Source of the DNA: Undibacterium_A arcticum
Lineage (GTDB): Bacteria > Pseudomonadota > Gammaproteobacteria > Burkholderiales > Burkholderiaceae_D
Length of the DNA stretch: 64,000 nucleotides
Reading direction: 5' to 3' (one strand)
NCBI RefSeq assembly: GCF_042660705.1
Contig: NZ_JBHSUQ010000001.1
Shown here: positions 1-17,741 of the stretch, in pieces
Position numbering within the stretch: position 1 is the stretch's first letter
How the letters are laid out: each line of letters starts with the position of its first letter
Position numbers and translations under genes: made by a program
The notes under the pieces: generated by a model
Told to the model about the DNA's origin: nothing
The model's database searches: none
The model's input: the letters and a program-made list of their open reading frames with translations, nothing else

Positions 1-6
1 TAACAA

Positions 7-120
7 GCCTGACGATAACCTACTTTCACATGCGAATACACACTATCATCGGCGCAAAGTCGTTTCACGGTCCTGTTCGGGATGGGAAGGGGTGGTACCA
101 ACTTGCTATGGTCATCAGGC
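7..120 (-). rRNA. rrf: 5S ribosomal RNA, operon 1 (downstream operon)
   Basis: Last gene of the first rRNA operon as listed. The 114-nt segment is identical to 5717-5830, and its two ends (gcctgacgat and gtcatcaggc on the plus strand) pair as the 5S terminal helix. It lies about 165 bp beyond the 3' end of the 23S gene. Its terminator lies outside the window. Confidence 0.95.
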
Positions 121-285
121 ATAACTTGTAGAGTTGCGTGTCCGTCCGGGCTGATACCGGCATGGCGACAAGCAACGCAATCTGGGAGAAGTAAAAGAGG
201 TGTTACTTGGGGTGTGATGCACCGATCAACGGTTGGCAAGCACTATGTTGTTACTCATCGTATAACCTGTCAAGGTTATAGGGAC

Positions 286-3153
<2,868 letters not shown>

Positions 3154-3388
3154 TCCCTATAACGTTGACTTCTATTCAGTACTACTACCTACCCTGAATA
3201 AAAACCGGTCATAGTTCTTGGTTGAGTACTTCTTTAGCGCTTGCCGTATCGCACCGACTTTGTATTGCCAACCTGCACAATTCAAACTCGATGTGATATT
3301 TTGTTGATTTGATACAATCACAACCCATCAAACCAGTCGCCGACATCGCTGCCGCCGCCTGATTTGATAAATCTTTTACTTCTTCCAG

Positions 3389-3402
3389 ATTGTTAAAGAA
3401 CG
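3389..3402 (-). promoter_or_regulatory. boxA antitermination signal in 16S-23S spacer, operon 1
   Basis: The complement reads TTCTTTAACAATC, close to the boxA consensus bound by NusB/NusE for rRNA antitermination. It sits between tRNA-Ala and the 23S gene, the usual place for the spacer boxA. The second operon has the same site at about 9107-9119. Confidence 0.7.
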
Positions 3403-3507
3403 AAATTGCCATTGGTCATTAAAAACCAAACCTAAATCACCGCCGTCTGTCGCGGCATGTGGCCGGCGACCGGCTGACTTAGGTTTGGCATTTCTCACGG
3501 AAATACT

Positions 3508-3583
3508 TGGTGGAGGTTGACGGGATCGAACCGACGACCCCCTGCTTGCAAAGCAGGTGCTCTCCCAGCTGAGCTAAACCCCC
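3508..3583 (-). tRNA. tRNA-Ala (TGC), operon 1
   Basis: A 76-nt cloverleaf with encoded CCA. The anticodon loop TTTGCAA gives TGC, and the T-arm is GGTTCGATCC. It lies 15 nt downstream of tRNA-Ile, the usual Ile-Ala pair of the 16S-23S spacer. Confidence 0.97.
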
Positions 3584-3598
3584 GTATTCGGTGTGTCT

Positions 3599-3675
<77 letters not shown>

Positions 3676-3803
3676 GTTTGGACCAGTTATCTGGCACGTT
3701 CTCGCCGCCTGTGCTGAGTTCTGCTGGGACGAATGCCGTGCCGATGGCTGTTCTTTGTTCTTAACAGTCGATAAGTGTGAGCATTTGCGACGCACGCAAA
3801 CTC

Positions 3804-5338
<1,535 letters not shown>

Positions 5339-5638
5339 AATCTCTGTTTTATGTCATTGCTGACATGATCCGTGTTACCGGATCGGTCGCTCACTCAAAA
5401 TACTGACAGGTCCATCCTTTCGGATGGTCCTATATTTCTTCTTCGTGAGCATTTGATGTTTTAAGTCATACAATCCGAACTTGCGTCCAGACTGCTGCGC
5501 TTGCCTCAAATGCCCACACTTATCGACTGTTAATTGTTAAAGATCTGTTCGCTGCCATTGCTGCAACTGCCTGACGAAGCGTTGTGTCCGTCAACTGCGA
5601 AGAGGTGAGATTATGCGGCGCTTTGCACTTCTCGTCAA
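5339..5638 (-). promoter_or_regulatory. rrn operon 1 promoter and leader
   Basis: On the complement, -35 TTGACG (5633-5638) and -10 CATAAT (5610-5615) are 17 bp apart, with an A-rich upstream stretch. The leader carries a boxA-like TCTTTAACAATT at about 5533-5544 and the left strand of the 16S RNase III stem (5504-5527). A hairpin CCATCC-tttc-GGATGG lies near 5411-5426. The terminator of the upstream operon ends only about 35 bp before the -35 box. Confidence 0.8.
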
Positions 5639-5672
5639 CTTCTTTCTTCAAGACATACTCAGTATGCCCTGA

Positions 5673-5702
5673 AGAAAAAAGCTCCCGCATTCCTGCGGGA
5701 GC
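5673..5702 (-). terminator. Rho-independent terminator of rrn operon 2
   Basis: The complement forms GCTCCCGCA-ggaa-TGCGGGAGC followed by TTTTTTCTTC. It lies 15 bp past the 5S of the upstream operon and directly before the promoter of the downstream one. Confidence 0.85.
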
Positions 5703-5716
5703 TCTTCTTGTAACAA

Positions 5717-5830
5717 GCCTGACGATAACCTACTTTCACATGCGAATACACACTATCATCGGCGCAAAGTCGTTTCACGGTCCTGTTCGGGATGGGAAGG
5801 GGTGGTACCAACTTGCTATGGTCATCAGGC
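5717..5830 (-). rRNA. rrf: 5S ribosomal RNA, operon 2 (upstream operon)
   Basis: Same 114-nt sequence as 7-120. It is the last gene of the upstream rRNA operon and is followed by the terminator at 5673-5702. Confidence 0.95.
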
Positions 5831-5995
5831 ATAACTTGTAGAGTTGCGTGTCCGTCCGGGCTGATACCGGCATGGCGACAAGCAACGCAATCTGGGAGAA
5901 GTAAAAGAGGTGTTACTTGGGGTGTGATGCACCGATCAACGGTTGGCAAGCACTATGTTGTTACTCATCGTATAACCTGTCAAGGTTATAGGGAC

Positions 5996-8870
<2,875 letters not shown>

Positions 8871-9224
8871 TCCCTATAACGTTGACTTCTATTCAGTACT
8901 ACTACCTACCCTGAATAAAAACCGGTCATAGTTCTTGGTTGAGTACTTCTTTAGCGCTTGCCGTATCGCACCGACTTTGTATTGCCAACCTGCACAATTC
9001 AAACTCGATGTGATATTTTGTTGATTTGATACAATCACAACCCATCAAACCAGTCGCCGACATCGCTGCCGCCGCCTGATTTGATAAATCTTTTACTTCT
9101 TCCAGATTGTTAAAGAACGAAATTGCCATTGGTCATTAAAAACCAAACCTAAATCACCGCCGTCTGTCGCGGCATGTGGCCGGCGACCGGCTGACTTAGG
9201 TTTGGCATTTCTCACGGAAATACT

Positions 9225-9300
9225 TGGTGGAGGTTGACGGGATCGAACCGACGACCCCCTGCTTGCAAAGCAGGTGCTCTCCCAGCTGAGCTAAACCCCC
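9225..9300 (-). tRNA. tRNA-Ala (TGC), operon 2
   Basis: Identical 76-nt sequence to 3508-3583, anticodon TGC, CCA encoded. It is 112 bp from tRNA-Ile here, against 15 bp in operon 1. Confidence 0.97.
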
Positions 9301-9412
9301 GAAAGACTTCAAACAAAAGTAAAACCCTACTTTTGTTTGGATTGGCGTGGTAAAAATCGCTGGCCGAGCCAGTCAATTCTCAAGACAACACCAACACAAA
9401 ATCCGGATTACT

Positions 9413-9489
<77 letters not shown>

Positions 9490-9622
9490 GTTTGGACCAG
9501 TTATCTGGCACGCCGTCGCCGGCTGCCGCTGATTGCTTGCTGCGGAGACGCGTGACGTGCCGATGGCTGTTCTTTGTTCTTAACAGTCGATAAGTGTGAG
9601 CATTTGCGACGCACGCAAACTC

Positions 9623-11154
<1,532 letters not shown>

Positions 11155-11453
11155 AATCTCTGTTTTATGTCATTGCTGACATGATCCGTGTTACCGGATC
11201 GGTCGCTCACTCAAAATACTGACTAGACACTTCTTTCGAAATGTCCGTGTTTCTTCTTCGTGAGCATTTGATGTTTTAAGTCATACGATTCAAACCGAAG
11301 TTTGAATCGCTGCGCTTGCCTCAAATGCCCACACTTATCGACTGTTAATTGTTAAAGATCTGTTCGCTGCGAGTGCTGCAACTGCCTGACGAAGCGTTGT
11401 GTCCGTCAACTGCGAAGAGGTGAGATTATGCGGCGCTTTGCACTTCTCGTCAA
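11155..11453 (-). promoter_or_regulatory. rrn operon 2 promoter and leader
   Basis: On the complement, TTGACG (11448-11453) and CATAAT (11425-11430) are 17 bp apart. A boxA-like TCTTTAACAATT lies at about 11349-11360. The leader differs from operon 1 in two blocks, both still able to fold; one is GATTCAAAC-ttcg-GTTTGAATC at about 11287-11308 (loop read on the complement). From 11454 to 11724 I see only AT-rich upstream sequence and no gene. Confidence 0.8.
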
Positions 11454-11724
11454 CTTCTTTTCTTGCTGCACTGCTTTATTTTTCTGCCGTGCCACCCTGC
11501 TTCCGTCTTGCTTTTCCAGGCCGCGCATCGCTGCGCCGGCCGCCTGCACCGGGCGCTGTTTCCGCCCCTGCTCAACGGGAGCCGAACTATATCAAAGGTT
11601 GCGGAAGATTGGCAAGCGATTATCGAAAAGACTTCACCGATATGTCGCGCGACCGTAGGCAGCGGCGTGATGCCGCACTTGAAACAGGCGGGTTGGTACG
11701 GCGGATAAGACTGGCTAGGTCATT

Positions 11725-11862
11725 TCATCGTCCTATGAGGCGGACCAACACCATCACAATCGCGACCACCAACAAAATATGGATGAACCCGCCAATCGTG
11801 TAAGAAGTGACCAGTCCAAGCACCCACAATATGAGCAAGACAACTGCAATGGTATAGAGCAT
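11725..11862 (-). CDS. lmo0937-family small membrane protein
   Basis: A 45-residue protein starting MLYTIAVVLLILWVLGLV and ending VMVLVRLIGR. It has two hydrophobic segments (about residues 3-19 and 27-41) joined by a short SYTIGGFIH turn. Length and pattern match the lmo0937 (DUF5670) family of tiny two-helix membrane proteins, whose function is unknown. A strong GGAGG lies 8 bp before the ATG. The gene stands alone between the rRNA operon promoter and a sensor kinase read the other way. Confidence 0.85.
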   Translation of the reverse strand: MLYTIAVVLLILWVLGLVTSYTIGGFIHILLVVAIVMVLVRLIGR

Positions 11863-12024
11863 GATGCAATCCTCCAGTTAAGCGAGGTGTGCGGCGCTGC
11901 ACACTCCTTGGTCGAACTGAATCACGCTAGCAGCAACGGTTGCGTCTCGCCATCGGACACCGCCTCATCGCCTTGTAGGACGGGATGAACCGCGCGTTAC
12001 AGCAAAGTCCATTAGGAATTAGAA

Positions 12025-13479
12025 TTGCTGGCAGATGCTAGTCCAACAGGGCCGCCGATGGAAGGTGTATCGCAACGCTCGGCCGCTGATACGGCAGAAA
12101 AAAACACCGGCCTTGCGAACGAGGAAGCGGTGCCGGCACGCGCACTGATGCGTGGCAGGGCCTTGTGGTATGCGCCGCTGGTGCGCGCATGCAGCTGGCT
12201 GGCGGCGGCGCTGACGGTAGCGGTGATAGCGTTCGGCTGGCTGGCCCACACTGGCGCGCGGCTGGATTGGTACGACTACGCCCGGATGTCGTCGATGCTG
12301 TCGCTGGCAGGTATCGCGATCTTTTTATTCGTGTTCTGGCGCGTCGCCGGCAAAATCAACCAGAAGTACCGGGCCCATCTGCAACGCGCAGCAGACTTGG
12401 CCGAAGCGACTGGTCTGCTGATCGCGGTCAGCGACAACACCAGCGACCCGATCTTCGTCACGAACCGGCAAGGCTTGCTGATCTTTGCCAACCCGGCCAT
12501 GCTGCGACTGGTCGGCAAGACGCGCGAGCAGGCGATGCATCGCTGCAGCCGCGAACTGTTCACTGACCAAGGCGAGGCCGACCTGATCGATCGGGACGAT
12601 CAGCGCATCATGCACAGCGGCCAGGCCGTCACGCTGGAACAGACGCTGCATTTGCCGCATGGCGTGCGCACCTATGCGTCGACCAAGGCGCCATGGTTCG
12701 ACCGTCATGGCCAGGTAATGGGTGTGATCGGCATCAGTACCGATATCACGCAGCGCAAGCTGACCGAGGATTCGCTGAAGCAGCGCGAGGCGCAACTGGA
12801 GGCCACGATCGTGCAGCGCACTACTGCCTTGCGCAAGCTGACCAATCATCTGGAGACGGTGCGCGAGGAAGAAAAGCGGGCCATCGCGCGCGAACTGCAC
12901 GACGACATGGGCGCCGCGCTGACGGCACTTAGCATGCATCTGGAAAGTGCCTACAAACTATTCCCGGACGACCCGCTGTGGCATGAACGCAAGGCCAGAA
13001 TCCACGGTTTGCTGAAATCGGTGGTAACCACCACGCGCCGCATCCAGACTGATCTCAGGCCGAATATGCTCGACCTGTTCGGGCTGAAGGCGGCGATCAA
13101 TGAGCTGGCCGAAGAATTCGAAAAACGCAGCAACATTGTGTGCCGCGCCAGTTTGCCCGATGAAGAGTTGACACTTGACCCAAAATTAGAAATCGTGCTG
13201 TACCGGATGTTGCAGGAGACTCTCAGCAATGTCGCCAAACACGCACAAGCGAGGCGGGTCGACCTGATTCTCGACGTCGATGAAGACCGGGTCGCGCTGA
13301 CGGTACGTGACGACGGCATTGGCATCGCCCCGGAACGGCGTGACAATACCAGCACTTACGGGCTGCGCGGTCTATATGAACGCGCCGAGTTCCTGGGCGG
13401 CAAGGTGGCGATCGTCGCCAATCAGCAGCGCGGCACCACGGTCACGATCGCGCTGCCGTTGACGCCGCCCGGCCCATAG
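12025..13479 (+). CDS. PAS-domain sensor histidine kinase, NarX/DegS type
   Basis: Membrane sensor kinase of 484 residues. Two membrane segments (about 55-73 and 89-106) flank a very short periplasmic loop. A PAS domain (about 131-245, ending GISTDITQRK) and a short coiled coil follow. The HisKA_3 dimerisation domain has phospho-acceptor His292 in RELHDDMG, and the ATPase has N-box ETLSNVAKHA and G-box DDGIGI. The HisKA_3 type pairs with LuxR-type regulators, and one lies 670 bp downstream at 14151. The TTG start is chosen because AGGAA lies 7 bp upstream; an ATG at 12058 is an alternative. The signal sensed is unknown. Confidence 0.88.
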   Translation: MLADASPTGPPMEGVSQRSAADTAEKNTGLANEEAVPARALMRGRALWYAPLVRACSWLAAALTVAVIAFGWLAHTGARLDWYDYARMSSMLSLAGIAIFLFVFWRVAGKINQKYRAHLQRAADLAEATGLLIAVSDNTSDPIFVTNRQGLLIFANPAMLRLVGKTREQAMHRCSRELFTDQGEADLIDRDDQRIMHSGQAVTLEQTLHLPHGVRTYASTKAPWFDRHGQVMGVIGISTDITQRKLTEDSLKQREAQLEATIVQRTTALRKLTNHLETVREEEKRAIARELHDDMGAALTALSMHLESAYKLFPDDPLWHERKARIHGLLKSVVTTTRRIQTDLRPNMLDLFGLKAAINELAEEFEKRSNIVCRASLPDEELTLDPKLEIVLYRMLQETLSNVAKHAQARRVDLILDVDEDRVALTVRDDGIGIAPERRDNTSTYGLRGLYERAEFLGGKVAIVANQQRGTTVTIALPLTPPGP

Positions 13480-13584
13480 GTGGCGGTCGATTGAGGGGGG
13501 GCGCCCCCCTTCGCCTTGTCCTACAGAGCAATCAGGCGCCGTCCTATAGGACCACATTTTTGCCGGTGCTAGCATGTTTTCAGT

Positions 13585-13614
13585 ACGCCAATGTTGCACA
13601 CGGCAACATTGGCG
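13585..13614. repeat. Perfect 12-bp inverted repeat upstream of the BON lipoprotein gene
   Basis: ACGCCAATGTTG and CAACATTGGCGT are separated by six bases. No T-run follows on either strand, so an operator or RNA hairpin is more likely than a terminator. It lies about 75 bp before the start codon of the next gene. Confidence 0.6.
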
Positions 13615-13688
13615 TCGCGTCCCTCTGCGATGGACCAGCCATCGCGCCTTGGGTACCAATCCGATCCGAACATTAACAGGAGAATGTC

Positions 13689-13999
13689 ATGAAATTATCC
13701 AGGCAAATAATCACGCTGTTTTTCGCGGTATTTTTGACGGCGCTGGCAGGTTGCGCGTCGACCGCCAAGCACGAAGGTACCGGTGAATACCTCGACGATA
13801 CGGCAATTACGACCAAGGTAAAGGCCGCGATCTTCAACGAACCGGGACTAAATCGGCTGAAATCAATGTCGAAACCTTCAAGGGGGTGGTCCAGTTGAGC
13901 GGCTTCGTCAGCTCCAAGGCTGACAGTGAGAAGGCAGCGCAAGTGGCGCGCGAGGTCAAAGGCGTCACCTCGGTGAAGAACGATATACGAATGAAGTAA
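13689..13999 (+). CDS. BON-domain lipoprotein (frameshifted)
   Basis: Small periplasmic lipoprotein. It has a signal peptide with lipobox LAGC (Cys at about 21), then a BON domain with the pattern TAITTKVKAAIF...VVQLSGFVSS...VTSVKNDI. BON domains bind membranes or polymers and occur in OsmY/CsbD-like stress proteins. The reading frame breaks near 13850. One extra A in 'ctaaatcgg' restores GLKSAEINVETFKG and an in-frame end at TAA 13999, so I suspect an undercalled A-run. AGGAG precedes the ATG. It lies between the kinase and its regulator. Confidence 0.8.
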
Positions 14000-14150
14000 G
14001 GACCAACGCGGTAGCGCGCCTGAGTTGTGGACGATGCAGGCGCGCGCCGCGACCGCCGGCTGGAGGTTCCCCGGTTCCCGATTACTATTGACGAGTTTAC
14101 GCAGTCCGATGACGTTCCAAGCGAACAACATTCGAAACGGTGGAGTCTCG

Positions 14151-14783
14151 ATGGCAAAAATTCTGGTAGTCGATGACCACGCAGTGGTGCGCGCCGGGGT
14201 GCAGCAATTCATCGCCCAGCGACCGGAGTGGCAGATCGGCGGTGAAGCCGCTAGCGCGCAGGACGCGATCCGGCTCATCCGGGCTCAGGACTGGGACATC
14301 GTGCTGCTCGATATTTCGATGCCGGACAAGAATGGGGTCGAGGTGCTGAAGCAGATCAAACGCGAGAAGCCCGCATTACCGGTGCTGATCCTGAGCATGC
14401 ATCCGGAACAGCGGTATGCGGTGCAAATTCTGCGCAGCGGTGCCAGCGGCTACCTGCAAAAGGAAGCGCTGGCGACTGAACTGGTCGAGGCGATCCAGAC
14501 CGTATTGTGCGGTCATAAATACATCAGCCACGCCGTCGCCGAGTTGCTGACCCAGGAGCCGGTGGCAGAAGTCGACAAGCCCTTGCACGAAACCCTGTCT
14601 GCGCGTGAATACGATATTTTTTACCGGCTGAGTCAGGGCGAAGCGGTGACCCGGATAGCCGAAGCCCTGTGCCTGAGTGTCAAGACCGTCAGTACCTATC
14701 GCAGTCGGGTGTTGCAAAAAATGAATATGAGCGGCAACGCCGAGCTGATCTATTACGCGATCAAGCAAAACATAATCGACTGA
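14151..14783 (+). CDS. NarL/FixJ-family response regulator
   Basis: Two-domain DNA-binding regulator of 210 residues. The receiver domain (1-120) has the acidic pair VVDDH, phospho-acceptor Asp54 in VLLDISMP and a conserved Lys in YLQKE. The C-terminal LuxR helix-turn-helix (about 145-205) contains LSAREYDIF and LSVKTVSTYRSR. GGTGGAG lies 7 bp before the ATG; the open frame extends upstream, but nothing there resembles a receiver. It is the likely partner of the kinase at 12025. Confidence 0.92.
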   Translation: MAKILVVDDHAVVRAGVQQFIAQRPEWQIGGEAASAQDAIRLIRAQDWDIVLLDISMPDKNGVEVLKQIKREKPALPVLILSMHPEQRYAVQILRSGASGYLQKEALATELVEAIQTVLCGHKYISHAVAELLTQEPVAEVDKPLHETLSAREYDIFYRLSQGEAVTRIAEALCLSVKTVSTYRSRVLQKMNMSGNAELIYYAIKQNIID

Positions 14784-14857
14784 AGGCCCGATCGACGCCG
14801 CGGCGGCCACCATTCACGCATTCGCGATCCACGGGCCAGATGCACGAAGCAGATGCG

Positions 14858-15286
14858 ATGAACCACTCCAACAATAGCCGGGCCCGACAAACAGTGACGC
14901 CACCGCTACGCGTATTTCTGGTCGAAGATTCGGCCGACGTGCGTGCGCTGCTGGCCGAGGATCTGGCACAGATACCCGGCCTGGCATTGACCGGATTTGC
15001 CGATACCGAGAACGACGCGCTGCAGCAGCTACGGCGGCAGGCATGGGATATCTTGATACTCGACATCCAGCTAAGCCAGGGCAACGGCATCCACCTGTTA
15101 CGCAAACTGAGCGAAGACGACAAGCTGGCCGACAAGCTGAAAATCATCTTCAGCAATCACGTCGGCAACGCCTATCGCCGCATCAGTGAACAATACGGCG
15201 TGCGCTACTTTTTCGACAAGAGTTCCGATTTCCTGCAACTGCACTGCTTGCTGGAGCAGTTCGGCAGCGGGGCCAGCCTGCGTTGA
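14858..15286 (+). CDS. Single-domain response regulator (receiver only)
   Basis: A 142-residue receiver domain with no output domain. It has acidic residues at FLVEDSADV, phospho-acceptor Asp69 in ILILDIQLS and the conserved Lys in YFFDKSSD. Stand-alone receivers act through protein contacts or as phosphate sinks. It follows the NarL-type regulator by 74 bp in the same direction and may share its kinase. The start is uncertain: ATG at 14840 is in frame and neither has a strong Shine-Dalgarno site. Confidence 0.85.
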   Translation: MNHSNNSRARQTVTPPLRVFLVEDSADVRALLAEDLAQIPGLALTGFADTENDALQQLRRQAWDILILDIQLSQGNGIHLLRKLSEDDKLADKLKIIFSNHVGNAYRRISEQYGVRYFFDKSSDFLQLHCLLEQFGSGASLR

Positions 15287-15536
15287 CTTCCCTTGCCTGG
15301 CCGCGGCAGCGTCTTCGCATTGCGAGGCCAGTATCTACATGAACCCCTTAATTTATGAGCGCAGACACGCACCCATGCCATGAGTATTCTGGAAAGCCAT
15401 GGGTCGCACCAGTCCGGATCGCCTCCTGACGTGACTGCAGCGCGCCTGCGCAGCGCGATGCACTGACCAAATAAGCGCTCCGGTCGCGTCCGTGGGGCGC
15501 ACGCCACACCGCCCGCGTGCGGCTTGAAAATACTGG

Positions 15537-15580
15537 TTGACGCCATTCCCTCTGCGAATATACTGTACGAACATACAGTA
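15537..15580 (+). promoter_or_regulatory. Sigma-70 promoter overlapped by a LexA (SOS) box
   Basis: TTGACG (15537) and TATACT, 16 bp apart, make a good promoter. The -10 overlaps TACTGTACGAACATACAGTA (15561-15580), which fits the LexA consensus CTGT-N8-ACAG with symmetric flanks. The site lies 22 bp before the start of the gene at 15603. From 15287 to 15536 I see no gene. Confidence 0.85.
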
Positions 15581-15602
15581 CATTTCCCAAGGAGCCCATC
15601 CG

Positions 15603-15905
15603 ATGAAATCTGACACTTCCTCGCCTCAGACTGCGGTATCGACCGCCCCGTACGGCCAGACCGGCGCCGAGCGCGGCCGCTCGTCGGTGGCCACCCGCTT
15701 CGGCCAGACCGTCGATGTTCGCAACCGCGGCAGCCTGCGGTTCGTGCGGCTGACCGACAGCCAGCTGCCGGCCATCGAAGCGCCGGCCGTGGTCCGCGTC
15801 TGGACCGGCGAACAATGCCGCGAGCTGTCGGCCCATCCGGCACGGGCACTGGCCGCCCAATTGCTGGAAGCCGCCAGCCATGCCGACCTGCAGAATATGC
15901 TTTGA
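15603..15905 (+). CDS. Unknown 100-residue protein under LexA control
   Basis: I do not recognise this protein. It is soluble and Ala/Arg-rich, with no membrane segment or signal peptide. The first 35 residues are Ser/Thr/Gly-rich and probably disordered; then RGSLRFVRLTDSQLPAIE and an Ala/Leu-rich tail follow. AAGGAG lies 9 bp before the ATG, and a promoter with a perfect LexA box lies just upstream, so DNA damage should induce it. The next frame starts 17 bp downstream in the same direction and may be co-transcribed. A cell-division inhibitor or mutagenesis factor would fit the context, but nothing in the sequence shows it. Confidence 0.65.
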   Translation: MKSDTSSPQTAVSTAPYGQTGAERGRSSVATRFGQTVDVRNRGSLRFVRLTDSQLPAIEAPAVVRVWTGEQCRELSAHPARALAAQLLEAASHADLQNML

Positions 15906-15922
15906 ACGCGCCGCGTCCATCT

Positions 15923-16347
15923 ATGACGCTAAATCGCGGCGGCGGCAGCGGCCGTGATTACCGTTACGCCGCAATCCCGCCAATTTGGTCGGCTGCATCG
16001 TGGCTCTGGTCTTCTACACTAACCGTCTGGTTCCGGCACGCTTTGACGCGCTGACAATCGGACCGGCAATCCTGATGCGCCCCCGATGCCGAGGCGACAT
16101 CGGCTTGCTCGAGCACGAGCTGGTGCATGTCAGGCAATGGCGACGCAGTTTCGGCCTGTTCTGGGTACTCTATTTGTTCAGCAGAAAACACCGCTTGAAA
16201 TACGAATTGGAAGCCTACCGTCGCCATCTGGAATTTGCGCCCGATAACGTGGCGCATTTCGCGCAACTGCTGGGAACGCAATACCGGCTCAATGTGCCGG
16301 TTGAGGAAGCGTATCGTCTATTGGTCGAGGTGTGCGTAGAACCATAA
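15923..16347 (+). CDS. Putative zinc-metallopeptidase-like protein with HELVH motif (frameshifted)
   Basis: The clear part (from 15985) reads VFYTNRLVPARFDALTIGP, then a gluzincin-type helix EHELVHVRQW near the middle and a basic C-terminal half. HExxH suggests a metal-binding peptidase fold, but no third ligand is obvious and the protein is short. The only in-frame start after a stop at 15955 is TTG 15985. In the next frame, ATG 15923 gives MTLNRGGGSGRDYRYAAIPP, and one extra T in 'aattttgg' near 15985 would fuse the two. I infer a 141-residue protein read from 15923. It follows the LexA-controlled gene by 17 bp. Confidence 0.55.
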
Positions 16348-16477
16348 ACTGCGGCCCTCGGAACCATAAAGTTGCCAAGTCGCTGGGGGGGCTGCGGTCA
16401 AGCGCGCGACGTTTTCGCCACAAAAGTGGCCCCCGACGGGGTCGTCCGAACGAACTCTTTGATTTTGCTGACTTAAT

Positions 16478-16553
16478 TGGTGCGGCTGGCGGGGATCGAA
16501 CCCACAACCCCTGGCTTCGGAGGCCAGTACTCTATCCATTGAGCTACAGCCGC
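16478..16553 (-). tRNA. tRNA-Arg (CCG)
   Basis: A 76-nt cloverleaf with encoded CCA, anticodon loop CTCCGAA and T-arm GGTTCGATCCC. It stands alone between two plus-strand genes. The plus-strand frame over it is a known tRNA shadow. Confidence 0.96.
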
Positions 16554-16753
16554 ACGGGGAGAAACGTGAAGAGGTGTGCAGCATACCGTTTTTCTGGTTT
16601 GCCGTCCATGGAAAGCAGCGATTTTCGATACCAAAAGGGAACCTTTGCGACTATAATCAAGGGTTTGGCGAGGGTTTGCGCTGCAATATGCCGAGAGCTC
16701 GTGCTCGGCGCACGCAACGGCCGCAGGTTTCGAAAAATGTACTAAGGAAATTC

Positions 16754-17620
16754 ATGAGCGACGCACACAACGAGCACGGATCCGGCATCAAGACGCCTAA
16801 GCAACTGATTGTTGCCGTGGCTGCCGGCTTTTTAGTCCCGATCATCATCATCATTCTGCTGGCGCAGTACGTCGCCAGCGGCGAAAAAGTCGGCGCCGGT
16901 TCCGAGGCGCAGACCAACGAATCGATCACCGCGCGTATCCATCCGGTCGCCGATGAAGGCTTTACGCTGAAAGACGTCAATGCGCCGAAGCAGTTGCAGG
17001 CGGCCGAAGCGGTATACAGCAGCACTTGTGCGGCCTGCCACGCCAGTGGCGCCGCCGGTGCACCGAAGCTCGGCGATGCCGGCGCCTGGTCGGCCCGAAT
17101 CGCCCAAGGTTATGACACCCTGGTCAAGCACGCGATCGAAGGCTTGCGCGCGATGCCGGCCAAAGGCGGCAATCCCGATCTGGATAATATCGAAGTGGCG
17201 CGCGCGGTGGTGTTTATGGCCAACAAGGCCGGCGCCAAGTTCAAGGAGCCGGAAGTGAAAGTGGCGGCAGCACCCGTTGCTGCTGCGGCAGAAGCCCCGG
17301 CGGCGGCCAGCACCGCGGCATCTGCTCCAGCAGCCGCACCAGCTGCCGCGGCGCCGGCGCAGGTATCGGCCGATGTCGGCAAGAAGGTCTACGAAGCAAC
17401 CTGCCAGGCTTGCCACGCTACTGGCGTGGCGGGTGCGCCAAAATTTGGCGACAAGGCAGCCTGGGCCGATCGTATCAAGCAGGGCGCGGCCGTGCTGCAT
17501 GACCACGCGATCAAGGGCTTTCAGGGCAAGGCAGGCATGATGCCCGCCAAGGGCGGCGCCTCGGCCAGCGATGATGAAGTCAAGGCCGCGGCGGATTACA
17601 TGGCTGCCGCTGCAAAATAA
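16754..17620 (+). CDS. Diheme c-type cytochrome, c5 family, membrane-anchored
   Basis: Electron-carrier protein of 288 residues. One N-terminal membrane anchor (about 17-40) is followed by two cytochrome c domains with heme motifs CAACH (92-96) and CQACH (217-221). Each domain has a distal Met candidate in a MPAKGG loop. The domains are joined by an Ala/Pro-rich linker (about 168-204). In Burkholderiales such proteins pass electrons between the respiratory chain and terminal oxidases in the periplasm. AAGGAAA precedes the ATG at 16754; the open frame extends further upstream without coding character. A strong terminator follows, so the gene is monocistronic. Confidence 0.92.
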   Translation: MSDAHNEHGSGIKTPKQLIVAVAAGFLVPIIIIILLAQYVASGEKVGAGSEAQTNESITARIHPVADEGFTLKDVNAPKQLQAAEAVYSSTCAACHASGAAGAPKLGDAGAWSARIAQGYDTLVKHAIEGLRAMPAKGGNPDLDNIEVARAVVFMANKAGAKFKEPEVKVAAAPVAAAAEAPAAASTAASAPAAAPAAAAPAQVSADVGKKVYEATCQACHATGVAGAPKFGDKAAWADRIKQGAAVLHDHAIKGFQGKAGMMPAKGGASASDDEVKAAADYMAAAAK

Positions 17621-17643
17621 GCGCTGTCTGTTCTGTTCCAATA

Positions 17644-17671
17644 AAAAAGCCGGTCGATGACCGGCTTTTTT
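17644..17671 (+). terminator. Rho-independent terminator after cytochrome gene
   Basis: AAAAAGCCGGTC-gat-GACCGGCTTTTTT. Stem and T-run are present on both strands, so it may also serve the convergent OmpA-family gene. Confidence 0.9.
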
Positions 17672-17741
17672 ATTGCCTGAAACCATGATCAGCGACCGCA
17701 CACCCCAAACAGGGCGGCACTGATCCGGCCTGTATCGCCAA

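Noticed and set aside
13495..13510. GGGGGGG/CCCCCC run after the sensor kinase as a terminator
   Set aside because: It can fold, but no T-run follows and the stem is a simple homopolymer pair, so it is not supported as a terminator.
16332..16745. A 137-residue plus-strand frame containing GGDRTHNPWLRRP
   Set aside because: This is the well-known translation of a tRNA-Arg gene on the opposite strand.
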